A stretch of 12,310 nucleotides of DNA, from assembly GCF_019127135.1 (NCBI RefSeq), contig NZ_JAHOEA010000077.1, forward strand, positions 1 to 12,310. The letters are read 5' to 3'. A program made the position numbers and the translations under genes. The notes under the pieces were generated by a model. The model was not told the origin of the DNA and made no database searches. It worked only from the letters and a program-made list of their open reading frames with translations. Of this stretch, positions 6,987-12,310 are shown one piece after another; within the stretch, counting starts at the first letter, position 1; every line of letters begins with the position of its first letter. The DNA is from Segatella copri (GTDB lineage: Bacteria > Bacteroidota > Bacteroidia > Bacteroidales > Bacteroidaceae).

Positions 6987-7856
6987 TTAATATTTTTTCC
7001 AGTATTTTTCAGCCATAGGCTGCAACCTTTCCTTTATTACTTCCATAACAGTCTTGAAATCAAGAGTTTCTTTCCATTGAATCTTTTTCAGAAATGCTTT
7101 CCAGCGAACTATACGTGCTGCGTCTGTCGCAAAACTTTCTGTAAACAACTGCAATTCGGGATTGTATGTAAGCCCTCTATTATCGAAAGTCGCCTTAATC
7201 GCATCATATAATGTGTCATCAGACAAGTCTCTCTTTGTCAGGAGTTGGTAACAGTCGAAGAAATCTTTCATGCGACTGTTGAGCACATCTCGGTCTATCA
7301 TCGTATGGAATTTCTCGGCAACAACAGTCTCCAAGGAATATGCCTGTATGTTCACAGATGGAATGTCAGGCAAAAGCAATGGGAAGTCAATAGTTGTTGG
7401 ATATGGAGTTACAACATCACCAAAGCCAATGTCAACAGACATGTTATAAGAAATGGTATCCATGTGGGCAGTAAAATAGAATCGGGTGCCAGGATATTTC
7501 TTTTCGACGGTGATAGGTTCTAACTTGATGCTGTCAACATCAAACGATACTCCATCCTCATCGCATACAATGCCCAAAATTTCCTGGAACACATGCGCAA
7601 GGAAATCCCTATCACGGCTAATTCTATCTGCCATGAAATCAACATCTACTGTAGGACGTGCCTCAAGTCCGTTCATAGCATAAAGCAAAGAGCCACCTTT
7701 CAGCAAAAAATTGTCCTTGTATTGACTAACAGATACTCTGTAAAGCAACCTTTCGTTGAAATATCTTGCCAAGAGATACATATATTTATAGCCTGTCTCA
7801 TTCATCAGATTGAGCAAGCGGGTCTTAACAGACTTACCGTAGTTTTTCTTTCCCAT
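6987..7856 (-). CDS. abiEii: AbiEii/AbiGii-family nucleotidyltransferase toxin
   Basis: A toxin of the type IV AbiE toxin-antitoxin family (289 aa), a DNA polymerase beta-like nucleotidyltransferase. Known relatives (for example MenT toxins) add nucleotides to tRNA 3' ends and stop growth; AbiE systems act in abortive infection and plasmid or element maintenance. Visible motifs are LKGGSLL (residues 52-58) followed by TVDVDF (metal-binding Asp71 and Asp73), VDIGFGD (142-147), AEKFH (180-184) and RMKDFFD (195-201), the order expected for AbiEii. Length is normal and the frame is intact. The gene starts one base after the antitoxin stop, so expression is coupled to it. No sign of inactivation. 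Confidence 0.93.
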   Translation of the reverse strand: MGKKNYGKSVKTRLLNLMNETGYKYMYLLARYFNERLLYRVSVSQYKDNFLLKGGSLLYAMNGLEARPTVDVDFMADRISRDRDFLAHVFQEILGIVCDEDGVSFDVDSIKLEPITVEKKYPGTRFYFTAHMDTISYNMSVDIGFGDVVTPYPTTIDFPLLLPDIPSVNIQAYSLETVVAEKFHTMIDRDVLNSRMKDFFDCYQLLTKRDLSDDTLYDAIKATFDNRGLTYNPELQLFTESFATDAARIVRWKAFLKKIQWKETLDFKTVMEVIKERLQPMAEKYWKKY

Positions 7857-7857
7857 C

Positions 7858-8439
7858 TTATTCTATAGCTATTTCAAGATAATTTTTCAATGTATTAAAC
7901 ACTCTGAGGCGTTGGGCGTAATCCTGCAAACGAGTGAGATTGCGATTGGGCTTTCTCAAATAAGAACGAATCACTTCCGCACAAACATCCAGCCCCAATT
8001 TGTTTCTGTATTTCACTGCATCACAAACACTTCGCTCCAAGTCGGTTATGCGAACATGAAAACCGGATATTTCTGCTTCCATAATGCCAAACTCCAAGTT
8101 CTCCTTCTTCCAATAATACAGCTCTATCGGAAGCGTATCTGGTATCACCACCTTCCGCTTGTTGGCGATGGCTATACAAAAAGCAGGTGGAACAGTTGTC
8201 GAAAGCTGATGGTAAGCCCACGCATTGTACAGGCATACAATACCATTAGGTACAATCCGTTCCACATCAATCATTGTATTAAGCAAAGCATCGGGAACGG
8301 CATATATGCCATGACGCAACTTTATCAAGTCGCCACGCTCCTTAGCTCTCAACAGTCGTTTATACTCTGACAGATGAGATATATCAGTAGTGGAGATAGT
8401 GCCACCAAGTGCTGCTACTTTGCAAACTATATTGTTCAT
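7858..8439 (-). CDS. abiEi: AbiEi-family antitoxin and transcriptional regulator
   Basis: The antitoxin of the AbiE pair (193 aa). In characterised systems AbiEi neutralises the toxin without stable binding (type IV) and represses its own operon through an N-terminal winged helix-turn-helix. Here residues 1-50 fit that domain (ISTTDISHLSEYKRLLRAKERG followed by the wing LIKLRHGIYAVPD). The C-terminal domain carries the family signature ITDLERSVCDAVKYRNKLGLD (131-151), then a helical tail. It is the first gene of the pair, 1 base before the toxin. The leader upstream contains a TAnnTTTG-type minus-7 element (8470-8477) and a palindrome (8490-8507), compatible with autoregulation. Confidence 0.92.
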   Translation of the reverse strand: MNNIVCKVAALGGTISTTDISHLSEYKRLLRAKERGDLIKLRHGIYAVPDALLNTMIDVERIVPNGIVCLYNAWAYHQLSTTVPPAFCIAIANKRKVVIPDTLPIELYYWKKENLEFGIMEAEISGFHVRITDLERSVCDAVKYRNKLGLDVCAEVIRSYLRKPNRNLTRLQDYAQRLRVFNTLKNYLEIAIE

Positions 8440-8469
8440 TTCACCTCTTATTAAATGTCATTACAGCTG

Positions 8470-8477
8470 CAAAAATA
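8470..8477 (-). promoter_or_regulatory. Putative minus-7 box of the abiEi-abiEii promoter
   Basis: TATTTTTG on the minus strand matches the Bacteroidetes TAnnTTTG element and would give a leader of roughly 25 bases before the abiEi ATG at 8439. No TTTG is present at the expected minus-33 distance, so the promoter is weak or regulated, or the match is chance. Confidence 0.4.
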
Positions 8478-8489
8478 CAATAAATTTCG

Positions 8490-8507
8490 AGAATACGGTA
8501 AGATTCT
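8490..8507. promoter_or_regulatory. Candidate AbiEi operator (palindrome)
   Basis: AGAAT and ATTCT form a perfect inverted repeat around ACGGTAAG. It lies just upstream of the minus-7 box at 8470-8477, where a repressor would block RNA polymerase. Autoregulation is known for AbiEi; the assignment to this palindrome is inference. Confidence 0.3.
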
Positions 8508-8837
8508 ACGGATAATTTTATAAAACACCGCACATTTTTGCATATTTTCAGAGTCCTAATTATATTTGAGATGATAATAAACTCTAAAAAACATGCAACA
8601 ATGCAGTATTCTAAATTTAAAATTGTATTTTTGCCACCAAGATGACAAAGAGTTGTTTGACAATCAAACGTATGCAAATTGTAGAAATTAGAACCGTTGC
8701 TAAATCATTACCTCCATTGAGGTGAAAAACTCATAAATCGCTCATTCTAAGCTATTCGGCAGATTTTAGCGTAATTTCCATCAAAAAACTCCTAAACTCC
8801 GTGAGATAAGTTCCCGAATCAAAAACACCTCTAAAAA

Positions 8838-8869
8838 TTTGGTAGTTTCACAGAAAACCCTTATATTTG
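8838..8869 (+). promoter_or_regulatory. Bacteroidetes-type promoter of mntA
   Basis: TTTG at 8838-8841 (minus-33) and TATATTTG at 8862-8869 (minus-7, TAnnTTTG) are separated by exactly 20 bases, the textbook arrangement for the primary sigma factor of Bacteroidetes. Transcription would start near 8875, leaving a leader of about 50 bases before the ATG at 8928. Confidence 0.8.
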
Positions 8870-8927
8870 CACAGTGAACAGAGAAATGAGGTATAAACTT
8901 CATTTAAACCAATAAAATTACGCTGTT

Positions 8928-9239
8928 ATGATTAGTAAGAATGTACAAAATATGATTCCAAAGATACAAGATTTCTTTGTTGGTCAGCCAATAACAAAGG
9001 CTTGGCTCTTTGGTTCATGCTCACGGGGAGAAGAAACAACAGATAGCGACATAGACATTCTTGTAGAGTATGATCGTCAGCATAATCGAATTTCTCTGAT
9101 GAAAATAGCTGGTATTATGTTGAATTTGGAAGACTTGCTTCATCGCAAGGTGGATATAGTAGAGGCTAATCGTCTCCTCCCTTTTGCTCAAGAAACAGCC
9201 AATCAAGATAAATTCTTGATTTATGAGAGAAAAAGTTAG
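8928..9239 (+). CDS. mntA: MntA-type nucleotidyltransferase antitoxin (MNT domain)
   Basis: A minimal nucleotidyltransferase of 103 aa. The sequence contains the exact signature GSx10DxD (Gly29-Ser30, Asp41, Asp43) followed by ILVEYD, and a third acidic residue in KVDIVEA (Asp76), so the active site appears complete. In known MntA-HepT (HEPN-MNT) type VII systems MntA adenylylates a tyrosine next to the RNase motif of HepT and so silences it. The normal partner follows immediately: the ATG of hepT (9223) overlaps the end of this gene by 17 bases. Here the partner is only a remnant, so this is an orphan antitoxin. It has a strong promoter (8838-8869). It may still act on a HepT encoded elsewhere or be a relic (inference). 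Confidence 0.9.
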   Translation: MISKNVQNMIPKIQDFFVGQPITKAWLFGSCSRGEETTDSDIDILVEYDRQHNRISLMKIAGIMLNLEDLLHRKVDIVEANRLLPFAQETANQDKFLIYERKS

Positions 9240-9337
9240 AGATCTATTATACCATAGACCCCGAAAGTCTATGGACAACGATAGAAGTAGACATTCCTGA
9301 GTTGAAGCCTTGGATAGTTAAGTATCTGTCGGAGTGA
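9223..9337 (+). pseudogene. hepT: HepT/HEPN toxin remnant with large internal deletion
   Basis: The expected HEPN toxin is reduced to its two ends. From the ATG at 9223 the frame reads MREKVRDLL, the usual start of this family. From 9248, in a different frame (shifted by one base), it reads YTIDPESLWTTIEVDIPELK, then PWIVKYLSE and a stop at 9335-9337, the typical HepT C-terminus. A full protein is about 110-120 aa, so about 70-80 codons are missing. The missing part includes the catalytic Rx4HxY motif; the surviving tail begins right where that motif should end. The shift means that the first frame runs into unrelated codons and soon stops. The toxin is therefore dead. The fusion at about 9241-9248 is a clean deletion point. 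Confidence 0.85.
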
Positions 9338-9453
9338 TTTCTCCTTTACCGGAGTAATAGCAAGCAGTCCCCATCCCGCATAATATGGCGAAGACCGCTT
9401 TGCCCCGCTAACCTTAGAGCGCAGCGGTTCCGAGCACCGGAGGGCGGTTGCAT

Positions 9454-9481
9454 CCCTAATCCCTATGGTAGGGATTTAGGG
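9454..9481. repeat. Hairpin with one bulge
   Basis: CCCTAA (9454-9459) pairs with TTAGGG (9476-9481), and TCCCT (9460-9464) pairs with AGGGA (9470-9474). The loop is 5 bases and the bulge a single T. There is no T-run, so its role is unclear. Confidence 0.6.
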
Positions 9482-9499
9482 CTTGGGTATAGGTAAGGA

Positions 9500-9520
9500 C
9501 CCCCTCTTCGCAAGAGGGGG
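9500..9520. repeat. Perfect 9-bp hairpin with 3-base loop
   Basis: CCCCCTCTT (9500-9508) pairs with AAGAGGGGG (9512-9520) around CGC. It is very stable but has no T-run on either side, so it may be a transcript-stabilising, pausing or recognition structure upstream of the micro-protein gene. Confidence 0.65.
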
Positions 9521-9565
9521 ACAGGGGAGTCGAAACAATACAATAATTAATAAGGAGATTACGTT

Positions 9566-9718
9566 ATGAACATAGAAGAAAAAAAAGCAGATTTTATGCG
9601 TCGCTTCAAGGCTTCTAGGGAGCGAAAGGCAGAATACATAGCACAAATGGAAAAGCGAATGCGTGATGACTATCGCCGCAGAACCGGTAAGGAAGCAGAA
9701 TCATTTTGTGTGTTGTAA
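9566..9718 (+). CDS. Charged 50-aa micro-protein
   Basis: An ATG at 9566, eight bases after the purine-rich AGGAG at 9553-9557, opens a 51-codon frame ending at TAA 9716-9718. The product starts MNIEEKKADFMRRFKASRER and ends RRTGKEAESFCVL. It is almost entirely charged, with a predicted single long amphipathic helix and a short non-polar C-terminal tail. I do not recognise a named family; the layout resembles small Bacteroidetes hypothetical proteins seen in accessory regions. It is separated from the DUF6169-like gene by only two bases, so the two are surely cotranslated. A small charged helical protein directly upstream of a larger unknown protein recalls antitoxin-toxin or chaperone-partner pairs, but this is inference. 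Confidence 0.75.
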   Translation: MNIEEKKADFMRRFKASRERKAEYIAQMEKRMRDDYRRRTGKEAESFCVL

Positions 9719-9720
9719 GA

Positions 9721-10230
9721 ATGAAAAAATTAGATTTAGTCAAGATTAATAGTTGTGCACCATATGCAGTGAAAGAAGATACGCAAGAAGGTGCATATAC
9801 TTTTATCGCAGATTCAGGAGCTGAGTTTTCAATCGGTTTTATGCCTGATGATTTGATTCAATCCGATGAGTCCTACGAATTTATCATTGGTAATCTCAAC
9901 GGTGTGAAATCACCTCGTGATAAAAAGGTCAAAGCTACAGTCATAGCCATTGTCGAGGAATTCTTCAATGCCAATAAGGCGACCATGTTGTTTCTATGCT
10001 CTACAAGTGACGGCAAGCAATTGATGAGAGGCCGGTTATTCAAGAATTGGTTCGATACATATAAATATCGTAATCGTTTTACAATGGTGACATCTACTTT
10101 GTTAGATGAGTATGGAATAGACAATGTTGCTTCTGTAATCATCAGAAATGACAATCCCAATCTTGGTAAAGTATTGGCAGAATTTGGAGAAACGATAGAA
10201 ATGTTTAGCCATAAGCCAAGTATAGGTTAA
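9721..10230 (+). CDS. DUF6169-like protein of unknown function
   Basis: A soluble protein of 169 aa, from the ATG at 9721 (a TTG five codons upstream would overlap the micro-protein gene and is less likely). It opens with a strand-rich half (YAVKEDTQEGAYTFIADSGAEFSIGF, about residues 15-40), followed by DKKVKATVIAIVEEFF (67-82) and MLFLCSTSDGKQLMRGRLFKNWF (89-111), a pattern I associate with the Bacteroidetes family DUF6169. The family name is from memory, not a search. No signal peptide, membrane segment or known catalytic motif is visible. The conserved R-x-x-x-LF-x-x-WF block may form a core or binding surface. It is coupled to the 50-aa protein upstream and followed by a large stem-loop (10241-10288). 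Confidence 0.7.
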   Translation: MKKLDLVKINSCAPYAVKEDTQEGAYTFIADSGAEFSIGFMPDDLIQSDESYEFIIGNLNGVKSPRDKKVKATVIAIVEEFFNANKATMLFLCSTSDGKQLMRGRLFKNWFDTYKYRNRFTMVTSTLLDEYGIDNVASVIIRNDNPNLGKVLAEFGETIEMFSHKPSIG

Positions 10231-10240
10231 TAAATACATT

Positions 10241-10288
10241 TTCCCCATTCGAGTGGCGACAAGCGCAGAGCGATACTGCAATGGGGAA
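10241..10288 (+). terminator. Long stem-loop, possible terminator of the micro-protein/DUF6169-like operon
   Basis: TTCCCCATT (10241-10249) pairs perfectly with AATGGGGAA (10280-10288). Inside, AGTGGCG (10252-10258) can pair with CGATACT (10271-10277) with one wobble and one mismatch. The element starts 10 bases after the stop codon. A-rich rather than T-rich DNA follows at once, with a T-run only at about 10300-10304, so termination efficiency is doubtful. A direct repeat AATACATTTT flanks it on both sides (from about 10233 and 10295). A second small hairpin CCTTGA/TCAAGG lies at 10312-10327. Confidence 0.45.
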
Positions 10289-10463
10289 CAAAAAATACAT
10301 TTTTGGTAAAGCCTTGAAGCCTCAAGGTATAATAAATGAAAATTATTTGAAAGTCTAGATACTCTTTTTAAAAGCTCTATTACTTCTGTAAATACTTGGA
10401 ATGAAGTAGTTTTCCTTATGGATAGGATGCTTGCATAGGTAGAGTTCTATAATTTATATACTT

Positions 10464-12293
10464 ATGGATAATAAAGAAGACATCTTAAGGGAGGAACTTA
10501 AAGAAGTTCTTTCTTTGCCAAAGATAGATTATGTTAGAGTTTTGAAGCTATCTACCCAATTAGCAGAGTTTGACCAAAGTCATATTCGCTTTTCTGTAGA
10601 TGCGGGACTTATAGATAAGTTGGGTAATGAATTGGTTGCTCGTCAAGAAACAGCTGTGTCCGAATTGGTGAAAAATGGTTATGATGCTGATGCTACAGAT
10701 GTAAAATTAACATTTGAGAATACAGAAAAAATAGGTGGAACTTTGATTATTGAAGATAATGGCTCAGGTATGTCTGCGGAACAGCTACGAGATGGCTTTA
10801 TGCGTATTTCTTCTACAGAAAAAATACAGAATCCTGTTTCTGTAAAGTATCATAGAAGAAGAGCTGGAAAAAAAGGAATAGGTCGTTTTTCTGTGCAAAG
10901 ATTAGGACATAACCTTACAATAAGAACTTATGTTGCCAATTCTCAAAATGGTTATCAGTTGGATATAGATTGGGATGCTTATTCTAGTAATGTAGATTTA
11001 GGGTTTGTCTCAAATGAAATAAAGCAAATTCCTGCAAGAGGCTTTTCGGGCACAGTCTTAGTGATAAAGAATTTGAGGGATAGATGGTCTGAGGCTGCTA
11101 TATCACGAATCTATCAATATATAAGTGATATTATGTTACCCCAAAAGCATAACTATGATGAAGAAAGTTTAGACCCAGGAATGAATGTTTATTTCTATCA
11201 GAATAATAATAGTGTACGTAAGGAAATCTTGGATCAAAAATTAGATATTTTTCAGCACGCTTTAGCCCTTATAGAAGGAAAGGTAGATTCCAACTATAAT
11301 GGAACTTTTACTATACATAGTACTAAATTGAAATTTGATTATAGTTCAGAGATAGGTTTGGATGTAGATATGCCGAATATGCCTTTTAAGAACATTCGTA
11401 ATGTCAAATATAAGATTTATTATTTTATCTATGATTCAAAATTGATTCCGCGAGGGCAAATGTCTATAATAAAAAAATATTCTCTTAAAAACAGTGGAAT
11501 AAAATTATATAGAAATGGTTTCCGTGTATTGCCTTATGGAGAATGGGGAGATGATTGGTTGTCATTGGATAAATCTACACGTAGACGCTCTATTCTGCCA
11601 ACTCATACAAATCAAAATTTCTTTGGGTATGTAGAAATTAGTGATGAAAGTGGCGATTTTGAGGAAACTTCTAGTAGAGAAGGGCTTTTGAATAATGAAG
11701 CTTTTGTAGAACTGCAGAATTTTATATATAGATCATTGGTGTCTGCTGTGATAAAGATAGCAGAGCAGAGAAATCTTAAAATTGTGTCAGGACAAAAGCA
11801 ACAAGATGATGGACAATGGGAAGAAATAAATGTCCGAGTTAAAAATATAGCTTTTACAATTTCAGAACTAGACAAGGATTTTGAGTCTGGGCAAGAAACG
11901 ATAGAAGCAAAAGCTAAGCGCAGAAAGAAAATAAAAAAATTAAAGGAGGAATTTGATGAAGTAAAAAAATTACAGAAAATAGCGCAGGCAAAATCTTTGC
12001 GTGAAAAGTCAATGCTCCGAATCTTAGGAAGCGTAGGTTTGACGGTGGGACAGTTCGTACATGAAATCAAAAATCATTTTACCAATATTGAAAGTGATTT
12101 AAGTAGTTTGATGGAGGCTCAACTCGATAACGAAGCAAAGAATAGAATTTCTTTGTTAAACAAAAATTTTGCTTCACTGAAAACTTATATTTCTTACTTC
12201 GACCATGTTATTTCGGCAAATGTTGTCCGTACATTGCGTCCTTTGGAGATGCGCGGGGGGTGTAATTTAAACTGTGTCAAGGCTTGTTCTTAA
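10464..12293 (+). CDS. Large GHKL ATPase with H-box, C-terminally truncated
   Basis: The N-terminal half carries the Bergerat (GHKL) ATP-binding motifs in order: ELVKNGYDADAT (residues 67-77, N box), IEDNGSGM (96-103, G1) and GKKGIGRFSV (135-144, G2), as in HSP90, MutL and MORC-like proteins. A middle domain follows (about 200-430). A charged coiled coil spans about 465-515 (KAKRRKKIKKLKEEFDEVKK). Next comes a histidine-kinase-like dimerisation helix with the H-box FVHEIKN (531-537, His533). In relatives with this layout a second, kinase-type ATPase domain normally follows. Here the frame ends at residue 609. The last plausible native residues are RTLRPLEMR (589-597), after which the text (GGCNLNCVKACS) is read from what looks like inserted DNA. 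The gene is therefore probably disrupted. Such ATPases occur in defence and signalling islands; the exact role is unknown. Confidence 0.82.
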   Translation: MDNKEDILREELKEVLSLPKIDYVRVLKLSTQLAEFDQSHIRFSVDAGLIDKLGNELVARQETAVSELVKNGYDADATDVKLTFENTEKIGGTLIIEDNGSGMSAEQLRDGFMRISSTEKIQNPVSVKYHRRRAGKKGIGRFSVQRLGHNLTIRTYVANSQNGYQLDIDWDAYSSNVDLGFVSNEIKQIPARGFSGTVLVIKNLRDRWSEAAISRIYQYISDIMLPQKHNYDEESLDPGMNVYFYQNNNSVRKEILDQKLDIFQHALALIEGKVDSNYNGTFTIHSTKLKFDYSSEIGLDVDMPNMPFKNIRNVKYKIYYFIYDSKLIPRGQMSIIKKYSLKNSGIKLYRNGFRVLPYGEWGDDWLSLDKSTRRRSILPTHTNQNFFGYVEISDESGDFEETSSREGLLNNEAFVELQNFIYRSLVSAVIKIAEQRNLKIVSGQKQQDDGQWEEINVRVKNIAFTISELDKDFESGQETIEAKAKRRKKIKKLKEEFDEVKKLQKIAQAKSLREKSMLRILGSVGLTVGQFVHEIKNHFTNIESDLSSLMEAQLDNEAKNRISLLNKNFASLKTYISYFDHVISANVVRTLRPLEMRGGCNLNCVKACS

Positions 12294-12310
12294 CTTTCAT
12301 TCCCACTCCC
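12255..12310. mobile_element. Possible insertion-sequence end (IS256-like) cutting the GHKL gene
   Basis: Protein-like sequence of the GHKL gene stops at about 12254, and a run of G followed by TGTAATTTAAACTGTGTC begins. This resembles the TGTaTAATTgTGTaAA-type inverted-repeat ends of IS256-family elements as I remember them. No transposase, second inverted repeat or target duplication is inside the window, so the family is tentative. Confidence 0.4.

Larger units (their letters stand above)
8440..8927. other. Divergent intergenic region between the abiE and mntA loci
   Basis: No convincing gene lies in these 488 bases. It holds the abiE promoter elements (8470-8507), a small perfect hairpin GTTTGA/TCAAAC (8655-8660 with 8664-8669), a 5-bp hairpin ACCTC/GAGGT near 8710-8723, two similar AAAAACTCnTAAA motifs (near 8727 and 8785), and the strong mntA promoter (8838-8869). 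The DNA is markedly AT-rich. Confidence 0.6.
9338..9565. other. G+C-rich, hairpin-rich intergenic segment
   Basis: This non-coding stretch is visibly richer in G and C than the genes on either side. Besides the two hairpins listed separately it contains CCGCT/AGCGG inverted repeats around 9404-9426. The composition break directly after the deleted hepT suggests a cassette boundary or imported intergenic DNA (inference). Its right end carries a TAAGGAG purine-rich sequence (9551-9557), a plausible ribosome binding site for the micro-protein at 9566. Confidence 0.5.

Noticed and set aside
8642..8725. A 27-codon frame (MTKSCLTIKRMQIVEIRTVAK...) just after a plus-strand TATTTTTG at 8626-8633
   Set aside because: Very short, no minus-33 box, a hairpin inside and no recognisable relative. 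It could be a leader peptide, but the support is too thin.
10241..10288. Inverted repeats considered as an invertible promoter controlled by the recombinase
   Set aside because: The arms are only 9 bases and enclose 30 bases with no promoter, too small for a known Bacteroidales invertible switch.
10340..10438. A protein-like open stretch (KLFESLDTLFKSSITSVNTW...) just before the GHKL gene
   Set aside because: It has no start codon, and a TGA lies directly before it. It might be the tail of a decayed gene, but 32 codons without similarity are not enough to call a pseudogene.

Overview
The window looks like a piece of an accessory island from a Bacteroidales genome (Prevotella/Segatella or Bacteroides type). 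Reasons: moderately AT-rich DNA; a tyrosine recombinase of the Bacteroidetes type with an altered first arginine box; a CarboxypepD_reg/TonB-type outer-membrane receptor next to a GLPGLI-family protein and a BspA-type leucine-rich-repeat protein; and one clear Bacteroidetes promoter (TTTG, 20 bases, TAnnTTTG) at 8838-8869. The species cannot be read from the sequence.

Layout. (1) 1-862, plus strand: the 3' part of a tyrosine recombinase, translationally coupled (ATGA) to a 123-aa protein of unknown function. (2) 863-1385, no gene: 16-bp iteron-like repeats around CGTATGAC, an intrinsic terminator for the recombinase operon, then a densely folded stretch including a perfect three-way-junction fold at 1257-1311. 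(3) 1386-5626, minus strand: a secreted/outer-membrane operon transcribed as LRR protein, GLPGLI protein, TonB-type receptor. (4) 5746-8439, minus strand: abiEi-abiEii type IV toxin-antitoxin genes 1 base apart, with a lipoprotein esterase starting only 17 bases after the toxin gene. (5) 8440-8927: divergent regulatory region. (6) 8928-9337, plus strand: an intact MntA-type nucleotidyltransferase antitoxin followed by the remnant of its HepT/HEPN toxin. Only the first codons and the last 29 codons of the toxin survive, in different frames, and the RNase motif is gone. (7) 9338-9565: a short hairpin-rich, G+C-rich segment. (8) 9566-10230, plus strand: a 50-aa charged micro-protein 2 bases upstream of a DUF6169-like protein. 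(9) 10464-12293, plus strand: a large GHKL ATPase with an HSP90/MORC-like N-terminal ATPase module and a histidine-kinase-like H-box near its C-terminus. Its reading frame appears to be cut at about 12255 by what looks like the end of an insertion sequence.

How the genes work together. The recombinase module, two nucleotidyltransferase-type toxin-antitoxin loci, the unclassified small two-gene unit and the GHKL ATPase are typical cargo of mobile or defence islands. The surface operon and esterase look like adaptive cargo for handling an extracellular substrate, which I cannot identify. The best candidates for something undescribed are the 16-bp repeats plus folded element next to the recombinase, the micro-protein/DUF6169-like pair, and the GHKL ATPase. 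The HEPN deletion and the insertion at the right edge show that the right half is decaying.
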